From Pseudovibrio sp947494035 (GTDB taxonomy: Bacteria; Pseudomonadota; Alphaproteobacteria; Rhizobiales; Stappiaceae): a stretch of 64,000 bases of DNA. Each line of letters opens with the position of its first letter. Positions within the stretch are counted from its first letter, which is position 1. Made by a program: the position numbers and the translations under genes. This document shows, piece after piece, positions 53,015 through 62,145 of this stretch. The stretch spans positions 288,889 to 352,888 of the forward strand of contig CANLTN010000002.1 in the NCBI GenBank assembly GCA_947494035.1, written 5' to 3'. The notes under the pieces were generated by a model that worked only from the letters and a program-made list of their open reading frames with translations, made no database searches and was not told where the DNA came from.

Positions 53015-53043
53015 ACACTATCAAAACAGCGTTGCGATGTCAA
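53015..53043 (-). promoter_or_regulatory. Sigma70-like promoter upstream of GTA g1
   Basis: On the minus strand TTGACA (53043-53038), a 17-base spacer, then TAGTGT (53020-53015). The -35 box is perfect and the spacing ideal; the -10 box is weaker. Predicted start near 53008. No TTAA-N7-TTAA CtrA site is seen nearby. The rest of 52875-53274 holds the two terminators and no gene. Confidence 0.6.
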
Positions 53044-53161
53044 GATTATATTCCTAGGTATTGGCACCCAAAGGCGCATGGACACTTATCCCCGTTCCGC
53101 GCTAGGATCGAGATAAATTCAATTTTGAATAAAGAAAGAAGTAAAGCTTTGATGGGACACT

Positions 53162-53192
53162 AAAAAAGCGCAGAGCGATGTGGCCCTGCGCT
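53162..53192 (-). terminator. Intrinsic terminator after the UPF0260 gene
   Basis: AGCGCAG pairs with CTGCGCT (7 bp, 12-base loop) on the minus strand and is followed by a run of six T (first paired). It lies about 80 bp after the stop of the UPF0260 gene and should insulate the GTA cluster from upstream transcription. Confidence 0.82.
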
Positions 53193-53274
53193 GGTTGTGC
53201 TGCTTTGAAAGATTTGAGTTATACCCGCCTCTCCCCTGTGGAGAAGCCCCTGAAATTACACATAATTGCAGGGA

Positions 53275-53754
53275 TCAGTCCTTGGTATATTCCTCATCCG
53301 GCCAGTCGACGAGGAAATTTTCGTAGTCCTCTGGCTCCATGCCATCTTCACTGATGGTTTTGTCTTTTGCGGAGATTCCAGCGTCGTGCACGCTCTGCGG
53401 ATCTTTTGAGACAAGGGGATGCCACCAGTACAGGTCCTTGCCATCACGGATCAAACGATACGCACATGTTGGCGGTAACCATTTCAAAGTTCTTACTGTT
53501 TCTGGCGAAAGCTGTACGCAATCGGGCACAGTCTCAAAGCGCCGTTCATAGTTTTTGCACCTACATGTGGTTCCATCGAGCAGAGTGCATGCGACGCTTG
53601 TCCAGTAGATTGCGCCAGTGTCCCAATCTTCCAGCTTGTTCAGGCAGCAGCGCCCACAACCATCACAGAGTGACTCCCATTCTTCAGGGGTCATCTCTTC
53701 AAGGGTTTTCGTCTGCCAAAAAGGGCGGTGACTCTCAGAGTTTACGGATACCAT
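53275..53754 (-). CDS. UPF0260 / YkgJ-type cysteine cluster protein (YcgN-like)
   Basis: 159 residues with the YkgJ-type cysteine cluster: CDGCGRCCLNKLED, then VACTLLDGTTCRCKNYERRF and DCVQLSPETVRTLKWLP, ending in SKDPQSVHDAGISAKDKT. The eight or so cysteines look like a metal or iron-sulfur site, but the role of the family is unknown. It is divergent from the penicillin-binding protein gene across about 100 bp, depending on that gene's start. Confidence 0.9.
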   Translation of the reverse strand: MVSVNSESHRPFWQTKTLEEMTPEEWESLCDGCGRCCLNKLEDWDTGAIYWTSVACTLLDGTTCRCKNYERRFETVPDCVQLSPETVRTLKWLPPTCAYRLIRDGKDLYWWHPLVSKDPQSVHDAGISAKDKTISEDGMEPEDYENFLVDWPDEEYTKD

Positions 53755-53853
53755 TTATGTCGTTCTCATTGCAAAATCCGATGGGAATATCGCGAGTGGG
53801 CCGTTGCAAGTTTTTCGGTTTGGTTCATAGTCCCCCTTGGCGTCATCAGGGGT

Positions 53854-56115
53854 GTGACCGTACTACGGGTAATCAGTTTGGAAGAGAACTCTGATAACAG
53901 CGAAAAGCAGAATGTCACGGAAAATTCTGCTGATACTGTGAAAAAAAAGGGAAAGGGGCGATCTTTTTCGCTCCATGATCTGTCTCAGCGCATGCTTGCA
54001 ACTGATGCATGGCTGGATTCTGCCCTTTTTCACACCTCACAGTGGCTTGGTGCCTTTTTTCGGGAATACTCCGCCTTCATGCGCCGTTTCGCGCCGCGCG
54101 GGGCTACCAAGTTCATCGCGGGGCTCGCTTCTGAAGGGCTGACCTATTGCGCGTTCGGATTCCTGATCCTGCTGGCCTTCGCACAGCCCGCCTTTAAAGA
54201 GACGGAACGGACGGACTGGAAAACCACCTCCGACTTTTCCGTGAGCTTTTTTGATCGGTTCGGAAACCCGATCGGCAAGCGCGGTATTTTGCTGAATGAC
54301 AAAATTCCGCTGGATGAGATTCCTGATCATGTGATCCAGGCCACGCTTGCTACCGAGGACAGACGATTCTTTGCTCACCTGGGAATTGACTTTGTTGGCA
54401 CCTTCCGCGCCATGGTCGCAAACGTAAAAGCGCGCTCTGTTGTGCAGGGCGGCTCTTCAATTACACAGCAGCTCGCAAAAAACCTGTTCCTTTCAAACGA
54501 ACGCACATTACAACGCAAAATCAAGGAGGCTTATCTCGCCCTGTGGCTTGAGATGAACCTGACGAAGCGGGAAATCCTCAAACTGTACCTCGATCGCGCA
54601 TACATGGGCGCGGGGACATTTGGTGTAGCGGCTGCCTCTGAGTTTTACTTCGGCAAAGACGTTCGCGAGATCTCGCTTGCAGAAGCTGCAATGCTGGCAG
54701 GGCTTTACAAGGCACCTTCCAAGTACGCCCCACACAAAAACCTGCCTGCCGCCCGCGCCCGCGCCAATGAGGTCCTGACGAATATCGTTCAGGCTGGCTT
54801 CATGACAGAAGGACAAGTTATCGGCGCGCGGCGGAATCCTGCCGACCCTATTGACCGGACAAAGAGTCAGGCACCGGACCATTACCTCGATTGGGCCTAT
54901 GAAAAGGTGAAAGAGCTTGCCGCGCAATACCCAGAGCTCAGTAATGACAGGGTAATTTCCGTTCGCACGACCCTTGATCCGGGCTTACAGCGGGAAGCCG
55001 TTGACCAGATCGAGAGCACCTTGCGCCAATACAGCGGTCGCTATGGCGTAGAAGAAGCGGCTATGACAGTTATCACCATTGATGGCGCAGTGCGTGCCAT
55101 GGTGGGTGGGCGCGACTATGATGAAAGCCAGTTCAACAGAGCGACAGATGCGCTGCGCCAGCCGGGCTCTTCCTTCAAGCCGTTCGTTTACATGACTGCC
55201 TTTCTGAACGGCTATGAGACCGAGAGTGTTGTTCGGGATCGGCCCATCAACATTGGCGGATGGAGCCCGCGCAATTATACCCGCGGCTATGCTGGTCCGG
55301 TAACCCTAAAGACGGCACTTACAAAGTCAATCAACACCATCCCCGTACAACTGGCACAGGCAATCGGGCGTGATAAAATTGCGACCACGGCCTATATGAT
55401 GGGCATTAACAGCGAGCTAAAGATCACCCGCGCCATGCCGCTTGGTGTCGCCGAGGTGACTGTTCTTGATATGACTAGCTCCTACGCCTCCTTTGCTTCT
55501 GGCGGGGTAAAAGTTGACCCTTATGCTGTGCTTGAGCTGCGCGATTCCAAAGGTGATTTGCTTTACAGTCATGACCGTGATGCTGCGCCAGCCCTAAGGA
55601 TTCTGCCTTTTGATAAGGTAGCCATGATGAACGAGATACTGGTCAACGTGGTGGAGCGTGGCACGGGCCGCCGTGCACAGCTGGAGGGCATTACTGCCGC
55701 AGGCAAGACCGGGACAACACAGGCCTACCGGGATGCATGGTATGTGGGCTATACGGGTAACCTTGCTGCTGCAGTATGGTTTGGCAACGATGACTTTTCC
55801 TCCACGCGCCGCATGACCGGTGGTAGCTTGCCTGCGATGACCTGGGGCAACTTCATGAAGGTGGCACACCAAGGGTTGGAGCTGAAAGCTATGCCCGGTG
55901 TGGAGGCGCCTCCAGGCAAGGATGTGATTGCCGCCAACGGCCTCACGGATAATGAAGAGACAGGCCCGCCGGAGCAGCTTAACAAGACATCACAACAAGT
56001 GCTGGATGCGCTCGGGAAACGGCTGCGTTCGCTTCCATTCAATACAATTCCTCAGTCAAACGTACAGGCCCAATTGGGCTCTGACGCTCAGGCGGATATG
56101 ACTTATACCCGATGA
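53854..56115 (+). CDS. Class A penicillin-binding protein (transglycosylase-transpeptidase, PBP1-like)
   Basis: About 753 residues using the GTG at 53854; the TTG at 53878 is an alternative, and the frame open to 53728 runs across the divergent gene's start, so it is rejected. One membrane helix (about residues 100-118) precedes the GT51 domain with TEDRRFFAHLGIDFVG (catalytic Glu) and GGSSITQQLAKNLFLS. The transpeptidase domain has SxxK in QPGSSFKPFVYM, SxN in TKSINTIPV and KTG in AAGKTGTTQAYR. It polymerises and cross-links peptidoglycan. The stop overlaps the next start (ATGA). Confidence 0.9.
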   Translation: MTVLRVISLEENSDNSEKQNVTENSADTVKKKGKGRSFSLHDLSQRMLATDAWLDSALFHTSQWLGAFFREYSAFMRRFAPRGATKFIAGLASEGLTYCAFGFLILLAFAQPAFKETERTDWKTTSDFSVSFFDRFGNPIGKRGILLNDKIPLDEIPDHVIQATLATEDRRFFAHLGIDFVGTFRAMVANVKARSVVQGGSSITQQLAKNLFLSNERTLQRKIKEAYLALWLEMNLTKREILKLYLDRAYMGAGTFGVAAASEFYFGKDVREISLAEAAMLAGLYKAPSKYAPHKNLPAARARANEVLTNIVQAGFMTEGQVIGARRNPADPIDRTKSQAPDHYLDWAYEKVKELAAQYPELSNDRVISVRTTLDPGLQREAVDQIESTLRQYSGRYGVEEAAMTVITIDGAVRAMVGGRDYDESQFNRATDALRQPGSSFKPFVYMTAFLNGYETESVVRDRPINIGGWSPRNYTRGYAGPVTLKTALTKSINTIPVQLAQAIGRDKIATTAYMMGINSELKITRAMPLGVAEVTVLDMTSSYASFASGGVKVDPYAVLELRDSKGDLLYSHDRDAAPALRILPFDKVAMMNEILVNVVERGTGRRAQLEGITAAGKTGTTQAYRDAWYVGYTGNLAAAVWFGNDDFSSTRRMTGGSLPAMTWGNFMKVAHQGLELKAMPGVEAPPGKDVIAANGLTDNEETGPPEQLNKTSQQVLDALGKRLRSLPFNTIPQSNVQAQLGSDAQADMTYTR

Positions 56116-56813
56116 CACATACCCCGCACATGCCTTTGGTGGCTGTTCCTGAACCGGAAACCACCCAGATTTATGACGGAGAAACCTCCTGGCAAAAGCC
56201 TTGGCCACGTATTTCGCCACTGCTTTACAAGGCTCCGTTTTTCTCGTTCGGGCCATTCTTATTCGCTGTCTGCATCGCGTTGATTGTGGGGATAGGCAGC
56301 GCGTATCTTTCGCTCAACCGCGGTTCCCCGTTCAACGCTCTTGAAAGCGGTGTCTGGGTTGCTCATCCGTATGCTGGGACAATTGATAGTGATCCTTACA
56401 GTACGGCGATCTTTGCGCGGACGGGCCGCGTTCCGCTGGGGAGCGGTGAAGGCATTGCGTTTTACGCCGCTTTCGATGATAGCGGACGCGCGCTAGACCC
56501 CCAATGTCATTACAGAATTTCAGGTAGGGTGCCTTCCACGCGGCTTTGGACAATCACAGCGCTGAACAATGCTTTGGAGCTGCTTGCGACAGATGCGGGA
56601 CGCGCCTCATTGCACAGCCATGGTATGCTCATGGACCACACCGGGGCGTTCTCGATCGAGGTTGCTCCAGAAGCACGTCCGGGCAACTGGCTTCCAACCG
56701 GGGGGAATAGCGGGCTTGTGTTTGCCATGCGGCTCTATGATATCCCCTATACCACGGGTGCCGGTTTGAGCGCACCTGTGATGCCTGCTGTCGAATTGGT
56801 GAGCTGCAAATGA
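56112..56813 (+). CDS. DUF1214 domain membrane protein
   Basis: 233 residues. A membrane helix (FSFGPFLFAVCIALIVGIGSAY, about 45-67) is followed by a periplasmic DUF1214 domain with YSTAIFARTGRVPLGSGEGI, STRLWTITALNN and NWLPTGGNSGLVFAMRLYD. It overlaps both the PBP stop and the next start by ATGA junctions, so it is made with the cell-wall enzyme. The function of small DUF1214 proteins of this type is unknown. Confidence 0.85.
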   Translation: MTHTPHMPLVAVPEPETTQIYDGETSWQKPWPRISPLLYKAPFFSFGPFLFAVCIALIVGIGSAYLSLNRGSPFNALESGVWVAHPYAGTIDSDPYSTAIFARTGRVPLGSGEGIAFYAAFDDSGRALDPQCHYRISGRVPSTRLWTITALNNALELLATDAGRASLHSHGMLMDHTGAFSIEVAPEARPGNWLPTGGNSGLVFAMRLYDIPYTTGAGLSAPVMPAVELVSCK

Positions 56814-57400
56814 ACAACCTCCTCAAAAAATTGCAAGACTTTTACATCTCGCCACGCTGGATCCTGTGGGGCATCGGCGGATTGCTGGTCGCGGGGATAA
56901 TTCATGTGTCGATCATCTTGAGCGTTCCGGCTTATGTTCCTGACTCCCCCTATGATCGGGTTGGTGGTTTTGGTGCGGACCGGATTTTTCAAGTGCTTCC
57001 ACCAATCCTTCCACGAAGTGAGCCGCTGCCTGATCTTGATCCATCTATGCGCCATGCGATCTGTCGTTATTCCCTTGAGAACGGCCCGTTGATCATCAAC
57101 ACGTATGCTCCCACGCCGTTCTGGTCGCTTGGGCTGTTTAATGAAAATGGACAGGTGACTTACAGCCTCAATGACAAGACCTCGGAGGGCGAGGCCGTAC
57201 GCATGCTGGTGCTGACGCCGCAACAACTTTCCATCTTGCGCGAAAACCCGCCGGACGATCTGGAAGAGATGATTGTTGTGGAGACGGATGAGCTGAAAGG
57301 CTTTGCGCTGTTCCGGGCCTTTGCACCATCCAACGCATATCTGCCACAGATCTCGCAGGCTTTACGGTCAGCTACTTGTTCCGATCTGCCACAGATTTAG
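56810..57400 (+). CDS. DUF1254-type membrane protein
   Basis: 196 residues. An N-terminal helix (RWILWGIGGLLVAGIIHVSI) is followed by a short DUF1254-like periplasmic domain (ENGPLIINTYAPTPFWSLGL, then FNENGQVTYSLNDKT). It pairs with the overlapping DUF1214 gene; such pairs are common in Rhizobiales and look like two halves of the longer DUF1254-DUF1214 proteins found elsewhere. Role unknown. It ends 14 bp before the convergent lipoprotein gene. Confidence 0.83.
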   Translation: MNNLLKKLQDFYISPRWILWGIGGLLVAGIIHVSIILSVPAYVPDSPYDRVGGFGADRIFQVLPPILPRSEPLPDLDPSMRHAICRYSLENGPLIINTYAPTPFWSLGLFNENGQVTYSLNDKTSEGEAVRMLVLTPQQLSILRENPPDDLEEMIVVETDELKGFALFRAFAPSNAYLPQISQALRSATCSDLPQI

Positions 57401-57413
57401 AGCGGGCTTCCTG

Positions 57414-58316
57414 CTATTTCTGCGGTGCCGGTCTTTCCAGTCCCCATCCTGTGAAGATGCGGGATGTTTTTGCGACCTGTTCTTCGCGAGGTTTCTCAGG
57501 TGCATAACATTTGGAGGGGAGCTCTTCATAGGTCCTGCGGAGCTGCTCGTAACCCTTGCTGGCGTCCCACTGCCGCCCCGCTGACGGGGTTTCCACTTCC
57601 AAGGCGTTGAGGGCAATCTGGTAGGCTTGCAGGCGGCGTCCAGTTGCACCCAACACCCAGTCCACAAAGGACTTATTCTCGCTCACTCTCGCCTTTACTC
57701 CCGTTGCGAACTGCGGATTGACGTCCTGTTGGCGCTCCAGAGCAGCCAGACGTTCTTGATCCGTAATGAGCACCTGCTGCGCAATCTTACAAAACGGCAG
57801 CAGCAACTTTTGATCCGACTTCATATCGTTGATCAGGCGGTTATAACGCGTTTCGCTGGAGCGGTATTTATCTGAACGCAGATAAACGTAATAAATTGAG
57901 GGGTTTATGGTAGCGTATGGATCATTCAGGAGCCCCTGCCGTTTCAGCTGGGCCTTGCTGGCCCCAACCCAATCTTCAGAGTTGGGCGGAATAACCAGGG
58001 TCCAGCCACGATCTCTCAGCTCTTTTTCCTGATCTGTCTGATTGAGATTGGAGACATCCTGCTTTTGGGAATATCGGTAGAGCATCCCCACATCTTCAGC
58101 AACGCGGTCATACAGGACGTTTGGTTCTGCCCGCCCGAAATCTCCGGTTGGTCTGGAACAAGCGCCGAGCAAGATAACAGTTGAGGAGACGATCAGAAGA
58201 GACGCCATTAGGGAACGCTTTGAAGTAGGCGTTCTTGAAGGCCAAGATCCATCGCGAATTGTGCACGCAAAGGCATCACCTTTGTCGATCAATTCTGATT
58301 TCGTGATTTCGCCCAT
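57414..58316 (-). CDS. Hypothetical lipoprotein
   Basis: About 300 residues from the ATG at 58316. A lipobox-like signal (ASLLIVSSTVILLGAC) lies near residues 37-52, further in than usual, so the real start may be the ATG at 58208. The mature part is helical and hydrophilic (AQQVLITDQERLAALERQQD, SFVDWVLGATGRRLQAYQIA) without known motifs. It is convergent with the PBP operon. I do not recognise the family. Confidence 0.65.
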   Translation of the reverse strand: MGEITKSELIDKGDAFACTIRDGSWPSRTPTSKRSLMASLLIVSSTVILLGACSRPTGDFGRAEPNVLYDRVAEDVGMLYRYSQKQDVSNLNQTDQEKELRDRGWTLVIPPNSEDWVGASKAQLKRQGLLNDPYATINPSIYYVYLRSDKYRSSETRYNRLINDMKSDQKLLLPFCKIAQQVLITDQERLAALERQQDVNPQFATGVKARVSENKSFVDWVLGATGRRLQAYQIALNALEVETPSAGRQWDASKGYEQLRRTYEELPSKCYAPEKPREEQVAKTSRIFTGWGLERPAPQK

Positions 58317-58369
58317 AACTCTCGATCCCAATACGTCAGTACTGGGATACAGGCATTGAACGCAGGATG

Positions 58370-58570
58370 CTAGTCCCTCTCGTATTCCGAGTATTCTTCT
58401 ACAACGCGAATAATACCAATACGATTACTGCCGACCCTTCCGGTTGGCAGGTGCTGGACCCCCGGAAACATGTGGATTTGCGCAGATGGAGCCTGTAGAT
58501 CATAAGCGCGGCGTATCTGTAAAGGCTGCCTTAGTGACCGCTCAGTCACAAGATCATGAAGTGTACCCAT
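58370..58570 (-). CDS. Possible small protein (uncertain)
   Basis: A 66-residue frame with ATG at 58570 and AGAGGA upstream at a plausible distance. The product is basic and has no known motif or membrane helix. It lies in a 455-bp interval (58317-58772) that otherwise holds no gene I can support. Confidence 0.35.
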   Translation of the reverse strand: MGTLHDLVTERSLRQPLQIRRAYDLQAPSAQIHMFPGVQHLPTGRVGSNRIGIIRVVEEYSEYERD

Positions 58571-58772
58571 CGTTCCGTCCTCTGGTGCATTTGCTGGTCG
58601 ATTTGCTGGCTCCTCTCCCCACAGTTATGCTGAGTTTAGGTTAATGAGATGTAAAGTATTTGATCCTAAATCTATCTAGTAATTCTGCTCGATGTTAGAT
58701 GCACCGCCTTTATTTCTGGCGAGAACACGCACCATCGATGGCTTTTTTTTGCGTATATAGGTTCCTTCAATC

Positions 58773-59606
58773 ATGGAAGACAGGTCTCAACTCCTAATTG
58801 CAGCGACAGAGGCTTTTGCTCAGTCCCGCCACTCCCACGCAAGCTCACATATGTATGAGGAGTTGGCACTGCAGCAGCTGTCATCGGTGTCGGCAGCCAG
58901 TCGCTTGAAGGTTGCCCGCCTGCTGTGCCCGATTTCCCATGCTCCGGAGGCCGTGTTGAAAGCACTTGCAAATGACCATGACCAGATCGTCGGTGACTAC
59001 GTGAATTCCACGGGCGACAGTGCACCTCAACTCCGTGCTAATCACTCAGAACACTCGCAAGGTGATTTGGTGAGCCTCTTTTTGGAGGCTGCACCGATTT
59101 CTTCCGGCGAGGATCTTGCTGCAAGTCTAATAGAACCGACTCTATTAGAAGGCACATTTGAACTTCTTTCTGAGGATGAAATCCGGGAGCTTGTGCGCCG
59201 TGGTCTTAGGTACGGGCACACAAGTATGGTTGGCCAACTGGCGCAAGCTTGCGGGCTTACGGCAGATCAGGTTCATCAGTGCTGCGCCCACACTTCTCCG
59301 GATGGGTTCATTGTTATGCTTGTCGCACTTGGCGTTCCCGCCCGTTTTGTGGATCAATTGCTGGTGCGATTTTGGGGTACTCTCATCGATCTAAATACCA
59401 TGAGGGACCTGCAACTGACCGCAGCTGGTCTTGACCGGAAGGTTGCTGGTCAATTGATCCGTGATTGGAGCAAGACGGGAGTAGATGCGAGCTATCACAG
59501 TGTTTTTAAGAGGACGGAGACAGCGACAGATTACCTAAAAACACAGGGTGCGTCTCTCACACGGCCGGCGCATAATCATGTGGAACTGGCAAGGTTAAAA
59601 GCGTGA
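58773..59606 (+). CDS. DUF2336 domain protein
   Basis: 277 residues, helical throughout, with the DUF2336 pattern (SVSAASRLKVARLLCPISHA, then a HEAT-like stretch PEAVLKALANDHDQIVGDYV). The family is widespread in alphaproteobacteria and uncharacterised. No membrane helix or signal peptide. The AT-rich stretch just upstream (TATATAGG near 58755) may hold the promoter. It overlaps the convergent DUF1491 gene by 12 bases. Confidence 0.85.
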   Translation: MEDRSQLLIAATEAFAQSRHSHASSHMYEELALQQLSSVSAASRLKVARLLCPISHAPEAVLKALANDHDQIVGDYVNSTGDSAPQLRANHSEHSQGDLVSLFLEAAPISSGEDLAASLIEPTLLEGTFELLSEDEIRELVRRGLRYGHTSMVGQLAQACGLTADQVHQCCAHTSPDGFIVMLVALGVPARFVDQLLVRFWGTLIDLNTMRDLQLTAAGLDRKVAGQLIRDWSKTGVDASYHSVFKRTETATDYLKTQGASLTRPAHNHVELARLKA

Positions 59607-59966
59607 GAACAGGTCCTCAGGCCCCGGTTCTTTTGGAAGAGACAAGAAGCTTCGGGCGTCTTTATCCTCAACCTCAACCACCCAGAAGTCAGGGTCCATA
59701 CGCTCTTCACGGGTAAGCTTGGCGTCAATGTCCTCACGGGACACCTTCTCCAACAGACATTCGAATTCGCGGTCCAACGGCTTCTCTTCATCAAAAAAGG
59801 ATTGCGGTGCAGGGCCATAGAAGTCGTAGGTCGTATCCAGCCGATCAACAATGATAAAAATGGCACCTGCCTCTTGAGCACCTTTGCGGCGTATGCCCGC
59901 AAACGCACCTTCTGCAAAGCAGCGGCGTGTATACGCGGCGACCCAGAATTCGGAGGTTACTCGCAT
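59595..59966 (-). CDS. DUF1491 family protein
   Basis: 123 residues from the ATG at 59966; eleven extra codons are open upstream. The family pattern is clear: RVTSEFWVAAYTRRCFAEGA, GAIFIIVDRLDTTYDFYGPA, then EERMDPDFWVVEVEDKD and PGPEDLF at the end. These small proteins are common in Rhizobiales and of unknown function. It follows the peptidoglycan-binding gene after 33 bp, same direction. Confidence 0.9.
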   Translation of the reverse strand: MRVTSEFWVAAYTRRCFAEGAFAGIRRKGAQEAGAIFIIVDRLDTTYDFYGPAPQSFFDEEKPLDREFECLLEKVSREDIDAKLTREERMDPDFWVVEVEDKDARSFLSLPKEPGPEDLFSRF

Positions 59967-59999
59967 CCTACTATCTTTCTTACTGAAATTATTTGGCAC

Positions 60000-60890
60000 T
60001 CAGATCCGGGTGCCACTGATATCGGCGAGCCTTGAGAAAAGTGCATCGCTCATTTGTCCGTCCACTTTCAAGGCATTATCGCGCTGAAATGCGGCAATTG
60101 CAGAGGCTGTCTGGCCACCGGGAATACCATCAATGGTCAAAGGGCCGTATCCCAGATCCGCCAGAGTCTTCTGCAATCGCTTGATGCGCTCAGTCATTGC
60201 TTCTGTCTGGGCACCTGACTGGCTGGAAACCTGAGTGAGATTTGAGGTGCGCCGGGTGAGTGCTTCAATCTCGTCAGGACTTGCCCGCGGTACGGGAACC
60301 TCGGCTCGCGCAATCGAAGCTGTGTTTGTCGGGGCCGCAAAGGCCTCAAAGTCCATCGTAAGACGTGCCAACAAAGCTTCTGTCACCTGCCCGGTCTCAC
60401 TCATCCCACGCTGTCTTTGATAAGCGCGCACGGCCCGCTCTGTAGCGGGGCCAAACTGACCATCAAGGCTGCCGGGGTATACGCCCAAGCGCCGCAGCTC
60501 TCTTTGTACCTCTGCAACCAGTTCCTGACGCTTCAAGCGCTGTGTTGCTCTGACAAGCGCTGAGCTATCCAACTGGTCATGAGAGGTACGCGTGGCGAGG
60601 ATTGGAGATGGGTGTTTGCTGTCCTGCAAAAAGGCGGCGTTGACCGCGATGAGCGAAGCCATAGCGCTGAACCCGAGCAGCACCAGTGTGAAGCGTTTGT
60701 TCAGACCAGATGATTTCTTGGAAGCGGCTTGTGCAACAGCTGCGTGATCGACTTCGCCATCCTCATAGAAAACGCCATCGTCATCGTAGTGCACATGCAT
60801 TTGGTAATCGCCATCAGGCCGAGCGCGCGCAGAACCCGAGCGGGTTCCAGCTTTTCTCGCATTTTTGCCGTTTGGCTTTCGCCCCACCAT
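60000..60890 (-). CDS. Membrane-anchored protein with two peptidoglycan-binding domains
   Basis: 296 residues from the ATG at 60890, which has GAGG upstream (a TTG precedes it). A basic, disordered N-terminus (about 1-65) leads to one membrane helix (FTLVLLGFSAMASLIAVNAA). Two PG_binding_1 domains follow: LVAEVQRELRRLGVYPGSLD with FGPATERAVRAYQRQRG, and RLQKTLADLGYGPLTIDGIP with TASAIAAFQRDNALKVDG. It should bind cell-wall peptides at the periplasmic face. It may be co-transcribed with the DUF1491 gene. Confidence 0.86.
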   Translation of the reverse strand: MVGRKPNGKNARKAGTRSGSARARPDGDYQMHVHYDDDGVFYEDGEVDHAAVAQAASKKSSGLNKRFTLVLLGFSAMASLIAVNAAFLQDSKHPSPILATRTSHDQLDSSALVRATQRLKRQELVAEVQRELRRLGVYPGSLDGQFGPATERAVRAYQRQRGMSETGQVTEALLARLTMDFEAFAAPTNTASIARAEVPVPRASPDEIEALTRRTSNLTQVSSQSGAQTEAMTERIKRLQKTLADLGYGPLTIDGIPGGQTASAIAAFQRDNALKVDGQMSDALFSRLADISGTRI

Positions 60891-61290
60891 CAAGCACTAC
60901 CTCTTTTACTACACACTATATGTTACCCGAGTACCAGCCATTACCAAGCCAAGCTGGTGTCTTCCTGAGGAGGTTAGAGATATCGCCCTCCTCTGACCAA
61001 GTCCACGTTGAATAGACCACTGCCCACCGAGAACCTCCAAATTCCTTGGGTAAAATCAGGGGGCGTCTCCGTTTTCCAGATCGCCCGTTTGTACCAAGGT
61101 ATACTTAAAAAAAGCCTTATGTGCAGCTGCGGGTTGAGACCACAATAGATGCCAGACGCAAATTTCTTTCGCCAACACCGGCCTTTTGGATCTTTCCTTT
61201 ACACTCTATTCATTATGTCTGACCATCCTGAAAACTGTGAGGAGCAGAAAATTGCCATACATATCATATGGTTCTCAGTTTCAATAAAAT

Positions 61291-61320
61291 TTGACTTAAA
61301 TTTAGTGAGAACAATATATG
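61291..61320 (+). promoter_or_regulatory. Candidate promoter upstream of the DUF5330 gene
   Basis: TTGACT, an 18-base AT-rich spacer and TATATG on the plus strand, about 95 bp before the ATG at 61417. This lies in a 526-bp interval (60891-61416) in which I find no supported gene; its right part is markedly AT-rich. Confidence 0.45.
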
Positions 61321-61416
61321 TTATATTTGAGTGTAAAGCCTATGGTTTCAATAGGTTAATCGACTATTTAAAAGTTGCCGAGCGTTCGGCATGACTGATA
61401 CCCATGAGCGAAACCA

Positions 61417-62001
61417 ATGTTCTTTCTGCTTAGAACTACATTCTGGATCGGACTTGTCCTGCTTCTGCTTCCCATCGGAACCGGAGGTGATGAGGATGCG
61501 CCCTCTATCGGGATCGTCCAAGTTTATCTTGCAGCTCAGTCCACCGTTCAGGATCTGGGCGGTTTTTGCGAGCGCAACCCCAATGCTTGTCAAATGGGAA
61601 GCTCTGTGGTCACGTTGGTGGGTTTGAAGGCAAAAGAAGCGGTCCGGCTGGTCTACGATTATCTGAATGATAGTGAAACAGACGGCCTGCAGCCAGTGAA
61701 TTCTACCGCTCTGCCTTCTGCTCAGGACCTTATTGAAACTTTACCGTTTGACGAGGTTGTGGCGGGGCAGCTACTGCCAAGCTTGGGGCGTTCTGCTAAG
61801 GAACCTGTTCACTCCGGCACACTCAGCTCTGAGGACCGGGATATTCCATGGCAGCTCAGAGGCAACCAGGCAAGCGGGCAAGCTGCGCAGCAAAATTCTG
61901 TAGAACGGGGGCTATTTGCTGGAGTTCATCCAACCTATGGAACACCTGTTTCAGCTGTTCCATTGCCACGGCCCAACCCGTTACATTATGGTGGCAATTG
62001 A
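61417..62001 (+). CDS. DUF5330 membrane/secreted protein
   Basis: 194 residues. The N-terminus is a membrane helix or signal anchor (FFLLRTTFWIGLVLLLLPIG). The DUF5330 signature follows: VQDLGGFCERNPNACQMGSS with two cysteines, then VTLVGLKAKEAVRLVYDYL. The rest is Ser/Pro-rich and probably disordered. The family is typical of Rhizobiales and uncharacterised. A terminator follows. Confidence 0.85.
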   Translation: MFFLLRTTFWIGLVLLLLPIGTGGDEDAPSIGIVQVYLAAQSTVQDLGGFCERNPNACQMGSSVVTLVGLKAKEAVRLVYDYLNDSETDGLQPVNSTALPSAQDLIETLPFDEVVAGQLLPSLGRSAKEPVHSGTLSSEDRDIPWQLRGNQASGQAAQQNSVERGLFAGVHPTYGTPVSAVPLPRPNPLHYGGN

Positions 62002-62030
62002 GAATAACTCGCTGGTTTAATCTGTTTTCA

Positions 62031-62071
62031 GGCCCATACTCTTTTCTGGAGTGTGGGTCGTTTTATATTTT
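62031..62071 (+). terminator. Intrinsic terminator after the DUF5330 gene
   Basis: GGCCCATACTC pairs with GAGTGTGGGTC (11 bp including G-U pairs, 7-base loop), followed by GTTTTATATTTT. It lies 30 bp after the DUF5330 stop and separates it from sufE. Confidence 0.8.
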
Positions 62072-62145
62072 GGATCTAATCATATTGCCCCAAGCCAGCT
62101 GGCGCGGTAAAAACTCGTCAAAACCATGAGTGAAAGAACAGACCT

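Noticed and set aside
52630..53163. A 177-residue plus-strand frame across g1 and the GTA leader.
   Set aside because: It is antisense to the small terminase gene, and passes through the promoter and terminator structures.
53728..53853. Longer N-terminus for the penicillin-binding protein.
   Set aside because: It would overlap the divergent UPF0260 gene's start and has no PBP-like sequence, so a later GTG or TTG start was preferred.
61149..61394. An 81-residue frame in the AT-rich interval before the DUF5330 gene.
   Set aside because: It has no motif or clear start site and overlaps the candidate promoter.
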